Positions 14,457 through 21,693 of a stretch of DNA of 24,184 bases are shown one piece after another. The stretch's first letter is position 1; every line of letters starts with the position of its first letter. The position numbers and the translations under genes are program-made. The stretch is from DATKNA01 sp035541595 (GTDB lineage: Bacteria > Actinomycetota > Actinomycetes > Actinomycetales > Kineosporiaceae): assembly GCA_035541595.1 (NCBI GenBank), contig DATKNA010000259.1:1-24184 (forward strand). Reading direction: 5' to 3'. Under the pieces are notes generated by a model. That model searched no databases. It worked only from the letters and a program-made list of their open reading frames with translations, and was not told the DNA's origin.

Positions 14457-15674
14457 CTACCCGTCGATGGTGCCGGTGATGAAGTCGGCGGCGTGCCGGG
14501 CCCGGGTCAGGCACGCCTCGAGGTCGTCGCCGACGACGGTGACGTGGCCGACCTTCCGCCCCGGGCGCACGGTCTTGCCGTAGAGGTGCACCTTGACCCC
14601 CGGGTCGCGGGCCATCACGTGCAGGTAGGAGCGGTAGAGGTCCGGATGGGATCCGCCGAGCACGTTGACCATCACGGACCACGGGGCCCGGACCGTCGGA
14701 TCGCCGAGCGGCAGGTCGAGGACGGCCCGCAGGTGTTGCTCGAACTGCGAGGTCACCGCCCCCTCGATGGTCCAGTGGCCCGAGTTGTGCGGGCGCATCG
14801 CGAGCTCGTTGACGAGCACCCGGCCGTCCGCGGTCTCGAAGATCTCGACGGCCAGGACGCCGACCACCCCGAGCTCGCCGGCGATCCGCAACGCGATCTC
14901 GGTGGCCTCGACCGCGAGGTCGGCGGCGAGGCCGGGCGCGGGCGCCACGACCTCCCGGCAGACGCCGCCCACCTGGACGGTCTGGACGAGCGGCCAGGCC
15001 GCCGCCTGGCCGCTGGGGCTGCGGGCGACGAGCGCGGCGAGCTCGCGCCGGAACGCCACGTGCTCCTCGGCGACCAACCCCGGGCCGCGAACCGACCCCC
15101 CCTCCTCGGCGGCCAGGCGGCCCAGCCAGCCGTCGGCGTCCGCGAGCTCGCGCACCACGAGGACGCCCTTGCCGTCATAGCCGCCACGCGGCGATTTCAG
15201 GACCAACGGCAGGCCGACGTCCGCGGCGAAGCCGGCGAGCTCCGCCGCGTCGTGGACGACCCGCCATCGCGGCACGGGCACGCCGAGCCCGGTGAGCCGG
15301 GCTCGCATCCTCGCCTTGTCCTGGGCGTGCACCAAGGCCCGCGGGCCGGGGCGGACGACGACGCCGTCCTCCTCGAGAGCGTGCAGGAGCGGCGTCGGGA
15401 CGTGCTCGTGGTCGAAGGTCAGCACGTCACAGCCGGCGGCGAAGGCACCCACCGCGAACGGGTCGCGGGCGTCGCCCACCGGCGCGTCGGGCACGACCTG
15501 GGCCGCGCTGGCATCCTTGGACTCGGCGAGCACTCGTAGGCGCACGCCCAGGGCGATGGCCGCCGGCTGGGTCATCCGGGCCAGCTGGCCTCCGCCGACC
15601 ATCCCCACGACGGGGAATCCGCCGGCACCTCGGGCGTCCGGACGGTGCCCGGGCGGCGCTCCAGGGGACTGCAC
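14457..15674 (-). CDS. purK: N5-carboxyaminoimidazole ribonucleotide synthase
   Basis: PurK uses ATP and bicarbonate to make N5-CAIR from AIR. The 405-residue ATP-grasp protein has VGGGQLARM (26-34), DHEHVP (88-93), the ATP-binding LKSPRGGYDGKG (159-170) and VNELAMRPHNSGHW (288-301), and it passes its product to PurE encoded downstream. The start is GTG 15674, supported by GGGGAGGAGG ending 9 nt upstream. The 178-bp space to the divergent AftA-like gene should hold the promoter of purK; TAGGCT on the minus strand at 15738-15733 is a possible -10 without a good -35. In M. tuberculosis purE and purK are likewise adjacent and near birA. Confidence 0.95.
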   Translation of the reverse strand: MQSPGAPPGHRPDARGAGGFPVVGMVGGGQLARMTQPAAIALGVRLRVLAESKDASAAQVVPDAPVGDARDPFAVGAFAAGCDVLTFDHEHVPTPLLHALEEDGVVVRPGPRALVHAQDKARMRARLTGLGVPVPRWRVVHDAAELAGFAADVGLPLVLKSPRGGYDGKGVLVVRELADADGWLGRLAAEEGGSVRGPGLVAEEHVAFRRELAALVARSPSGQAAAWPLVQTVQVGGVCREVVAPAPGLAADLAVEATEIALRIAGELGVVGVLAVEIFETADGRVLVNELAMRPHNSGHWTIEGAVTSQFEQHLRAVLDLPLGDPTVRAPWSVMVNVLGGSHPDLYRSYLHVMARDPGVKVHLYGKTVRPGRKVGHVTVVGDDLEACLTRARHAADFITGTIDG

Positions 15675-15784
15675 GTCAGTGGGCCTCCTCCCCTGCCCTC
15701 GCGCGCGTGGTCGCGGGCGGATCCGCCGTCGCAGCCTATCCAGGGCACCCGGCCGGGGGAGACGTCACGGTACGGGTGCGTGCC

Positions 15785-15856
15785 ATGCTTCGGGGGGCAC
15801 TCCTCGGACGGAGAGTGAGCACCCGGGCCCTCGACAGGTGGAGGACGACCACGTGA
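15785..15856 (+). CDS. Possible 23-residue leader ORF before the AftA-like gene
   Basis: ATG 15785 opens a 23-codon basic frame (MLRGALLGRRVSTRALDRWR and three Thr) that stops at TGA 15854-15856. This stop overlaps the GTG start of the next gene as GTGA. It has no strong ribosome-binding site and could be a chance frame in GC-rich DNA. If translated, it would couple ribosomes to the membrane glycosyltransferase gene. Confidence 0.2.
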   Translation: MLRGALLGRRVSTRALDRWRTTT

Positions 15857-17829
15857 CGTCGACCGACGGCTTGAGCAGGAGCTCCGGACCCCTGTCGGAC
15901 GCGGACACGGCTCCGGCGGAGCAGGTGGACGCCCCGCGGGATCGGGTCCTCCGGGAGGTCGGCGGCTCGGGCTCGGGCGGGCGTGTCCGGTCGCTCGCGG
16001 CGCGGATGCTCTCCTCGCCGGCCTCGGCCGCCGTCACCGTCTGGTTGGTCGGGGTTCCGCTGGCCGTGCTGACGGTCCACGTCCTCGACATGAACCCGCT
16101 GACGTCGCGCGGCGCGCTCCTGCCGATGGCCGTCGGCCTGCTCCTGGTCGTGGTGCTGGCCCTCGCCGCCCTCCGGGTGCGTGCACCGGTCCTCGCCGGG
16201 ACAGCCGCCGGGGCGGCCGCCGTCTGGGTCGAACTCTGCCTCACGTCGGCCTACCACGGGACCCCGTTCGGGGACTCCGGGCTGCGCGGGGACGCGGCCC
16301 GGTTCACGGCCATGGTGACGCGCTTCACGGTCACGCTGCGACCGGTGGACGCCTTCGTCCCTTCCGTTCCCACCGAGTACCCGCCGCTGTTCCCCTGGCT
16401 GATCGCGCGGGTGGCCAACCTGACGCACAAGCCGGGCTGGGCGCTGGTGGGTGACGCGCAGGCGCTGCTCATGTCCCTGACCGTCCTCGTCGGCTTCCTG
16501 CTCTGGCAGCGCCTCGTCCCGGCGTGGCCGGCACTGATGGTCGCGCTCGCCGCGCCACTCGCCTTCAGTCAGCCGCGCAAGGTCTACGAGATCTTCACGA
16601 TGGCGATCGTCGTGCCGTGCGCACTCGCGGCGCTGAGCCGGTTCCGGCGTCCGGGCGGCCTGCACTGGCTGCCCGCCGGACTGGCCCTCGGGGTGATCCT
16701 CCAGGTCTACCAGGGGTACCTGCTGTTCACGGCCGCCGGCCTCGCCGCGCTCGCCGTGCTGGGCTGGCGCGACGCGAACCGGCGGGGGGCAGGCCGCGCC
16801 TACCTGCTCCACCTCGCCGGCATCGTCGTGACGGCGCTGGTCGTGGCGGCGTGGTACCTGGTGCCGTTCGTGCACGCCCTGCTCACCATCGGCGGACCCA
16901 GGGTGAACGACCTCTACGTTGCCGGGGAGATCACCAGCGACCCCTTCGCCGTCGACCGCCTGATCGACGGACCGCTGGCCCCCCTGATGATCGCCGGGCT
17001 GATCGGGCTGATCGCCCTGCGTCGGCGGCGCTGGTGGGCGACCCCGCTGCTCCTGCTGCTGGGGGGCGCGTACCTCTACCGGATGGTGTACCTGCTCGTC
17101 TTCGTGATGACGGGTCATACCGGGTACCTGGACTACACCGGTCGCATCATCTCCATGATCCTTATCGTGGGCGGCGTCCTCACCCTGTGGACCGTCGCCC
17201 CGATCATCGCCGACCGGCTGCCCCGCCGGCCGCCGGCAGGGATCGGCGCGGCCTCGGCCGCGGTCTTCTCGGTCACCGCCATGTTCACCGTCTGGCAGGT
17301 GTGGACCCCCTCCCCGATCGGCGCGTCCGACCAGGCTGCCCACCCCACCCCGGGTGGGCCGAACCTCGCGACCTACGCGCATGCCGAGCCGCTGCCGAAC
17401 GGGAAGCTGCCCAGATTCCACCCCACGAACGCGACCGTCCCGTGGTTCCCCACGACGTCGATCCAGGCCGCGGTCGAGCGACGGCTGGGGACGGGCGCAC
17501 AGCCGCTGACGGTGTCGTCGAACGAGAAGCTGTTCGCGTTCCTGCCCTGGCCGGCGTACGTCGCGGTCGAGCGGCAGGCGTCGAACACGTTCACCCACTG
17601 GGACGACCGGGTGGCGGAGCTTCGCGCCCTCTCCCGTCTGTCCGACCCCGTCGCCTTCGCCGGCGCCTCCCGGGCGACCCGGTTCGGCGCCATCGACGTC
17701 TTCGTCCTCACCGCGCACCCGAGCTACTGGGGATGGGGTCCGCTGAAGTTCACCCCCCGTCTGTTCGACCCCGCGTACTGGTGGGTGGAGCAACTGCCGA
17801 ACAACACGGTCGTGGCGATCCGCCGCTAG
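15853..17829 (+). CDS. AftA-like galactan arabinofuranosyltransferase (GT-C membrane protein)
   Basis: This 658-residue polytopic protein resembles mycobacterial AftA, which transfers the first arabinofuranose from decaprenyl-phosphoryl-arabinose onto galactan outside the membrane. After a polar N-terminus (1-55) come about 11-13 hydrophobic segments and a soluble C-terminal domain (about 505-658). The first large loop carries acidic residues and the family-like pattern FGDSGLRGD (Asp141, Asp147), RFTAMVTRFT and PTEYPPLFPWL (Glu175). A later loop reads VTGHTGYLDYTGR-like (MTGHTGYLDYTGR). GTG 15853 was chosen for GGAGG 8 nt upstream; GTG 15838 is an alternative. It converges with the GT2 gene, 20 bp apart. 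Actual linkage specificity is inferred; many non-mycolate actinobacteria carry AftA-like proteins of untested function. Confidence 0.75.
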   Translation: MTSTDGLSRSSGPLSDADTAPAEQVDAPRDRVLREVGGSGSGGRVRSLAARMLSSPASAAVTVWLVGVPLAVLTVHVLDMNPLTSRGALLPMAVGLLLVVVLALAALRVRAPVLAGTAAGAAAVWVELCLTSAYHGTPFGDSGLRGDAARFTAMVTRFTVTLRPVDAFVPSVPTEYPPLFPWLIARVANLTHKPGWALVGDAQALLMSLTVLVGFLLWQRLVPAWPALMVALAAPLAFSQPRKVYEIFTMAIVVPCALAALSRFRRPGGLHWLPAGLALGVILQVYQGYLLFTAAGLAALAVLGWRDANRRGAGRAYLLHLAGIVVTALVVAAWYLVPFVHALLTIGGPRVNDLYVAGEITSDPFAVDRLIDGPLAPLMIAGLIGLIALRRRRWWATPLLLLLGGAYLYRMVYLLVFVMTGHTGYLDYTGRIISMILIVGGVLTLWTVAPIIADRLPRRPPAGIGAASAAVFSVTAMFTVWQVWTPSPIGASDQAAHPTPGGPNLATYAHAEPLPNGKLPRFHPTNATVPWFPTTSIQAAVERRLGTGAQPLTVSSNEKLFAFLPWPAYVAVERQASNTFTHWDDRVAELRALSRLSDPVAFAGASRATRFGAIDVFVLTAHPSYWGWGPLKFTPRLFDPAYWWVEQLPNNTVVAIRR

Positions 17830-17849
17830 GAGACCGAATCCGACGCTTC

Positions 17850-19079
17850 CTACAGCTCGCCGATCCGGGTCAGGCTCAGGGTGAACGAGAGCAGCACGGA
17901 TTGAGCGCCCAGCAGGATCAGGACCATGCCCACGATGGGCAGTCTCATGGTGGCCGCGGGATCCAGCCGCCCGAAGGACGCCTCGCCCCACCCGACCAAG
18001 GCGGCGACGAAGCACGAGACCCCGCCGAGCGTCAGCAGGCCCCCGAAGGGAGCCCCCCACGCCAGCATGAACCGCTCCACGGCCCGGGCGAACGGTGCCG
18101 GCGGCGGCAGCAGGCCGAGCGCCGAGGCGTAGGCCCGGCAGAGCACGGCCAACCCGCCCAGCTGAACGGCCACGATGGTCGCCGTGGCCGCGACGAGCAT
18201 GGTGTGGATCCCGAACGCGACGCCACCGACACGGTGTCCTCCGGGCAGCAGCCAGAGGAGCCCGAACACCCCGAGGGCTCCGAGCACCACGGCCGGGTAC
18301 CAGAGCAACCAGCGCGGGCTGAAGGCGAGCAGGAAGCGCAGATGACGCCACCCGTCGCGCCACGTGCGCAGGTGAGGGCGCCGGGACCGCCCATCGGGAC
18401 GCAGAGTGGTCGGGACCTCTCGAATCGTGTAGCGCTGCAGCGAGGCGCGGACCACCATCTCGCTCGCGAGCTCCATCCCGGTCGTCCGGAGCCCGAGCGC
18501 GAGGACCCGGTCCCGGCGGAAACCCCGCATCCCGCAGTGGAAGTCCCTGACCGGGATCCCATAGAACAGCCGGCCCAGCATGGACAGGACCGGGTTCCCG
18601 AGGTACCGGTGCAGGGCGGGCATGGCGCCGGGTGCGATGCCGCCGGCGAACCTGTTGCCCATGACCAGGTCCGCGCCCCCCCGAAGCGCTTCCAGGAAGG
18701 GTCCGAGGTCGTCGAGCGCGTAGCTGTCGTCGGCGTCCGCCATGATCACGTATCTGCCGTGGGCGGCCTGGAAGCCGTGGTTGAGGGCCGCACCGTAGCC
18801 ACGGATCGGCACGTCGACGACGCGCGCCCCCTCGGCCCGGGCAATGGCCTGCGAACCGTCGGTGGACCCGTTGTCCGCCACGAGGACCTCTCCGGTGACC
18901 CCGAGCGACGTCAGCGACGCCCTGGCCTTCCGGATGCACGCGGCCAGCGTCTCCGCCTCGTTCAGGCAGGGCAGCACCACGGTGAGCTCCACCGGCGCGG
19001 CAGGCTCGGCGTCGGCCAGCACCTCGGTGGGCTGCAACGTTTCGGTCACGGACCGAACATTACCGAGATCGCGGGTCAC
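17850..19079 (-). CDS. GT2 glycosyltransferase with C-terminal membrane segments (DPM1/polyprenyl-phosphate type)
   Basis: A 409-residue protein with a GT-A domain followed by membrane helices. LTVVLPCLNEAETL (32-45), VADNGSTDGS (67-76), ADADDSY (114-120) with the metal-binding acidic motif, GNRFAGG (141-147) and DFHCGMRGFRRD (179-190) fit dolichyl-phosphate mannose/glucose synthase-like enzymes. These load a sugar from a nucleotide onto a polyprenyl phosphate at the inner face of the membrane. Four hydrophobic segments follow (about 258-278, 287-316, 343-365, 379-404). The annotated GTG 19079 overlaps the upstream methyltransferase by 20 nt; GTG 19049 would leave a 10-nt gap and is equally possible, and neither has a strong ribosome-binding site. 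It probably forms an operon with the methyltransferase. Donor and acceptor are not known. Confidence 0.8.
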   Translation of the reverse strand: MTRDLGNVRSVTETLQPTEVLADAEPAAPVELTVVLPCLNEAETLAACIRKARASLTSLGVTGEVLVADNGSTDGSQAIARAEGARVVDVPIRGYGAALNHGFQAAHGRYVIMADADDSYALDDLGPFLEALRGGADLVMGNRFAGGIAPGAMPALHRYLGNPVLSMLGRLFYGIPVRDFHCGMRGFRRDRVLALGLRTTGMELASEMVVRASLQRYTIREVPTTLRPDGRSRRPHLRTWRDGWRHLRFLLAFSPRWLLWYPAVVLGALGVFGLLWLLPGGHRVGGVAFGIHTMLVAATATIVAVQLGGLAVLCRAYASALGLLPPPAPFARAVERFMLAWGAPFGGLLTLGGVSCFVAALVGWGEASFGRLDPAATMRLPIVGMVLILLGAQSVLLSFTLSLTRIGEL

Positions 19080-19833
19080 CAGCCCCGAAGGGGACGATAC
19101 CGACCGCGAAGACCGACTGCCCGAAAGGCGGCCGTACGCGGTTCTCCACGGCCCGGGCGGCGGGGACGACGACCGAGTCCCAGATGCGCAGCAGGGGACC
19201 CTCCCCTGGGGTCATCCCCAGCAGGCGCATCCCGACGAACCAGGCGGGCAGGCCGGGGGCGTTCACATAGTGCACCCGGTCGAGTTCGAGGTCGGCGGCC
19301 CGGTAGGCCTCGGCCAGGCTGCGCCTGGTGTAGCGGCGGACATGGCCCACGGTGCGGTCGAACCTGCCCATCGCGAACGGGAAGGCCGGCACCAGCATGA
19401 CCACCCGGCCGCCGGGCCGGACCAGCCGGTGAGCCGCGCGCAACGCCTGCACGTGGTCGGGGATGTGCTCCAGCACGTTGAACGCCACGTAGGACGAGTG
19501 CAGCGGTCCGTCCGGAGCCGCCGCCGGGTCGAGGACGTCCAGGTCGAGCACCTGCACGCGCGGATCTCCGCGGAAGGATCGGCGCAGCACCTGCAGCCGG
19601 TCGTCGTCGCGCTCGATCAGAGTGATCTTCGGCACACCGGCGGCCAGCCAACGCCGGGCGTAGTCGCCGAGACCGCTGCCCAGCTCCACCGGATGGTCGC
19701 CGAGCCACGGCAGAGCCAGCGACGTCAGCCAGTCGTGGTAGCGGACGGCGGACGCCACGGACTCCAGGGACCTGGACTGGACTCCGCTGTCGCCCAGGAC
19801 CGGCGAGGATTCGGAATGTGCCCGATCGGTCAC
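19060..19833 (-). CDS. Class I SAM-dependent methyltransferase
   Basis: This 257-residue protein has a Rossmann-type methyltransferase core: motif I ELGSGLGDYAR (50-60), an acidic residue after the second strand (LIERD, 72-76), LDLDVLD (97-102), FNVLEHIPD (118-126), RPGGRVVMLVPA (139-150) and GHVRRYTRRSL (163-173). The EHIPD and GHxRRYT pattern is common in methyltransferases found beside GT2 glycosyltransferases. It overlaps or abuts the GT2 gene, so an envelope lipid or glycan substrate is a reasonable guess, but the acceptor is unknown. GTG 19833 was chosen because TATCAT, a 5-of-6 match to the -10 consensus, lies 6 nt before it and upstream frame is unlike protein. It diverges from gtrA across 237 bp. 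Confidence 0.8.
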   Translation of the reverse strand: MTDRAHSESSPVLGDSGVQSRSLESVASAVRYHDWLTSLALPWLGDHPVELGSGLGDYARRWLAAGVPKITLIERDDDRLQVLRRSFRGDPRVQVLDLDVLDPAAAPDGPLHSSYVAFNVLEHIPDHVQALRAAHRLVRPGGRVVMLVPAFPFAMGRFDRTVGHVRRYTRRSLAEAYRAADLELDRVHYVNAPGLPAWFVGMRLLGMTPGEGPLLRIWDSVVVPAARAVENRVRPPFGQSVFAVGIVPFGAGDPRSR

Positions 19834-19839
19834 CGGGCG

Positions 19840-19845
19840 ATGATA
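19840..19845 (-). promoter_or_regulatory. Strong leaderless -10 element of the methyltransferase-GT2 operon
   Basis: TATCAT on the minus strand matches TATAAT at 5 of 6 positions and lies 6 nt before GTG 19833, so the transcript should start at the initiation codon. The -35 region is GC-rich and does not fit the consensus. In the same 237-bp divergent gap TAGCCT (20006-20011, plus strand) is a possible -10 for gtrA. Confidence 0.5.
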
Positions 19846-20070
19846 GACCACCGGCCGAGAGGGCCCCGCCCTCTGCTCCCGGTGGCGGAGGTGCCCAGGC
19901 CTGCCCGCGCGGACACACCGCACGGAGCGGCTCCGACACGCCGCCGCGGCCGGGCACGGCCGGCGGCGAGCCCGACATGACGCGCAAGCCGCCGACCGGA
20001 CCCGGTAGCCTCGATGGCTGGTGCCTCGAGGTGCCCGGGAGCAGGACGAGGAGCGAAGGCAGGTGTTCGG

Positions 20071-20721
20071 GTGAGCGGCATCACCGCCGCGGTCTCGAGG
20101 TTGCGCGGGACGCTGGACGTCGTCTATCGGGAGATGCTCAAGTTCGGCGCCGTCGGGGCCTTCGCCTTCGTCGTCGACGTGGGCCTGTTCAACCTCCTGA
20201 CCACCGACCTCTGGTTCGGCAGCGGCAGCCCCCCGCTCGACGGGCACGAGAAGATCGCGAAACTGATCTCGTCGAGCACCGCCGTCGTGGTGGCCTGGCT
20301 GGGAAACCGCTACTGGTCCTTCCGGCATCGCCGGCAGGCCTCGCGCGGCCGCGAATTCCTGCTGTTCGTGCTGATGAACGTCGTGGCCACCGTGATCGCC
20401 GTGGCGTGTCTTGCGATCTCGCACGACGTCATGGGGTTCACCTCCACCCTGGCCGACAACCTCTCGGGCAACGTCATCGGCGTCGCGCTCGGGACGCTCT
20501 TCAGGTTCTGGGCCTACCGCACGTTCGTCTTCACCGAGTTCATCGACGCCGAAGGGCGCGACCGAGCCGACGATCAGCAGGCGGAGCCGCTCGAGTCGGG
20601 CAGCGCGGCGGCGCCGCGCCCCGTCCCGCTGGAGTCCCGCAGCCCGGAACCCGGGACGACGCCGGACCGCCGGCCGCTCACGATCTACCAGCCGGAGCCG
20701 GAGCGGCGCGCGGCCGGCTGA
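20071..20721 (+). CDS. GtrA family membrane protein
   Basis: A 216-residue protein with the four-helix GtrA fold: hydrophobic segments at about 24-45 (LKFGAVGAFAFVVDVGLFNLL, shown by its borders), 65-80, 97-117 and 133-152, the motif WLGNRYWSFRHRR (76-88), and FRFWAYRTFVF (144-154). GtrA proteins are associated with moving polyprenyl-phosphate-linked sugars across the membrane; in mycobacteria relatives act with arabinan and GalNAc-phosphate enzymes. The cytoplasmic tail (about 157-216) is Pro/Glu/Arg-rich and disordered-looking. GTG 20071 was chosen because homology-like sequence begins there; ATG 20014 in frame would add 19 residues of low-complexity sequence. It is the likely partner of the nearby GT2 enzyme. 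It converges with the hydratase gene, 9 bp apart. Confidence 0.85.
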   Translation: MSGITAAVSRLRGTLDVVYREMLKFGAVGAFAFVVDVGLFNLLTTDLWFGSGSPPLDGHEKIAKLISSSTAVVVAWLGNRYWSFRHRRQASRGREFLLFVLMNVVATVIAVACLAISHDVMGFTSTLADNLSGNVIGVALGTLFRFWAYRTFVFTEFIDAEGRDRADDQQAEPLESGSAAAPRPVPLESRSPEPGTTPDRRPLTIYQPEPERRAAG

Positions 20722-20730
20722 GGGTGGCGC

Positions 20731-21540
20731 TCAGGGCCGGCCCGGCCAGCGCGGCTCGCGCTTCTCGGTGAAGGCCCGCACCCCTTCGGCCCGGTCCGCG
20801 GAGAACGCGGTGGCCCGCCAGGCGGCGTCCTCGATCTCGAGCGCGGCGGCCAGATCCACCCCGGCGCCCAGCCGGATGGCCTGCTTGGCGTTCCGGACAC
20901 CGACCGGCGAGTTGCGAGCGATCGTCGAGGCGATGGCGTGCGCGGCCACGAGGGCTTCGCCCGCGGGCACGACCCGGTCCACGACGCCGAGCTGCCCGGC
21001 CTCCTGAGCGGTCAGGCGCCGCGCCGTGTAGATCAGCTCAGCGGCCCGGGCGGGCCCGATGCGGCGGGGCAGCAGCTGGGTGCCGCCGAGGCCGGGGACG
21101 ACGCCCACCGAGACCTCGGGCAACCCGGCAACGGCGCTCTCGTCGGCGACGACGATGTCGCTCAGCAGGGCGAGCTCCAGGCCACCGCCGAGTGCGTAGC
21201 CGGCGACGGCGGCCACGACCGGGACCGGCACGGCCAGGAGCGCCCTCGCCATCCGCCGGTAGACGACGCGCTGGGTCCGCAGCTGCCCGTCGGTGGCATC
21301 ATTGCGCTCCTTGAGGTCGGCCCCCACGCAGAACGCCCGGGCACTGCTCGACGACAGCACGACCGCGCGCAGGTCGTCCTCGCCGGCCAGCTCGGTGAAC
21401 ACGTCGCCCAGCTCGCGCGCGAACGCGGTGGAGATCGCGTTCAGGGCGTCAGGGCGGTCGAGGACGACGTCCGCGATCACGCCGCCCGAGCCGGGCTCCG
21501 ACCGCTCGAGCCGCACCAGACGCGCCGCAGACCCGGTCAT
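20731..21540 (-). CDS. Enoyl-CoA hydratase/isomerase family protein
   Basis: A 269-residue crotonase-fold enzyme. Hydratases of this family add water to 2-enoyl-CoA in fatty-acid or branched-chain degradation. LDRPDALNAIS (27-37), the oxyanion-hole segment RAFCVGADLKE (68-78), AAVAGYALGGGLELALLSD (110-128) with Glu122, and GLPEVSVGVVPGLGGTQ (139-155) with Glu142 are all present. Both catalytic glutamates of hydratases are therefore in place, which favours a hydratase over an isomerase or dehalogenase. The C-terminus ends EKREPRWPGR, as in many actinobacterial EchA proteins. ATG 21540 has no ribosome-binding site; TAGGGT lies 7 nt upstream, next to the TGATCATG repeat array, so those sites may control it. 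The exact substrate is unknown. Confidence 0.9.
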   Translation of the reverse strand: MTGSAARLVRLERSEPGSGGVIADVVLDRPDALNAISTAFARELGDVFTELAGEDDLRAVVLSSSSARAFCVGADLKERNDATDGQLRTQRVVYRRMARALLAVPVPVVAAVAGYALGGGLELALLSDIVVADESAVAGLPEVSVGVVPGLGGTQLLPRRIGPARAAELIYTARRLTAQEAGQLGVVDRVVPAGEALVAAHAIASTIARNSPVGVRNAKQAIRLGAGVDLAAALEIEDAAWRATAFSADRAEGVRAFTEKREPRWPGRP

Positions 21541-21547
21541 GCCGCTG

Positions 21548-21553
21548 ACCCTA
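21548..21553 (-). promoter_or_regulatory. Candidate leaderless -10 element of the enoyl-CoA hydratase gene
   Basis: TAGGGT on the minus strand lies 7 nt before ATG 21540. With a 17-bp spacer the -35 position falls on TGATCA at 21571-21576, which is part of the first copy of the adjacent repeat array. A protein bound there would be placed to block or assist RNA polymerase. Confidence 0.45.
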
Positions 21554-21569
21554 GACCCCCACCTGCCTT

Positions 21570-21677
21570 ATGATCACGCCCCACCCTTGTTCGTGATCAT
21601 GCAATCCTCGCTGATCATGCAATCCATGTCGATCATGTAACGGTCTGGTACAGATCGACGCGGAGTTCATGATCACG
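21570..21677. repeat. TGATCATG array: three direct 18-bp repeats between two inverted copies
   Basis: In the 153-bp space between the cyclase stop and the hydratase start, three tandem 18-bp repeats begin at 21592, 21610 and 21628: CGTGATCATGCAATCC, GCTGATCATGCAATCC and the diverged GTCGATCATGTAACGG. Inverted copies flank them: ATGATCACG (21570-21578) and CATGATCACG (21668-21677). The core TGATCA is itself palindromic. The stretch is clearly richer in A and T than the genes around it. It could be an operator array for the hydratase promoter, or a small repetitive extragenic element family. Outer arms can also pair with inner copies over 9-10 bp. Confidence 0.8.
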
Positions 21678-21693
21678 GAAGGGCGCGGGCGGG

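Noticed and set aside
15736..18939. Very long open frames on the strand opposite the AftA-like and GT2 genes
   Set aside because: They are shadows caused by GC-rich third positions. They lack recognisable domains and overlap genes with clear motifs.
20014..20070. ATG 20014 as the GtrA start
   Set aside because: It adds 19 Gly/Ala/Arg-rich residues without family resemblance, and it sits only 2 nt after the TAGCCT hexamer, too close for a leaderless start. Kept as an alternative only.
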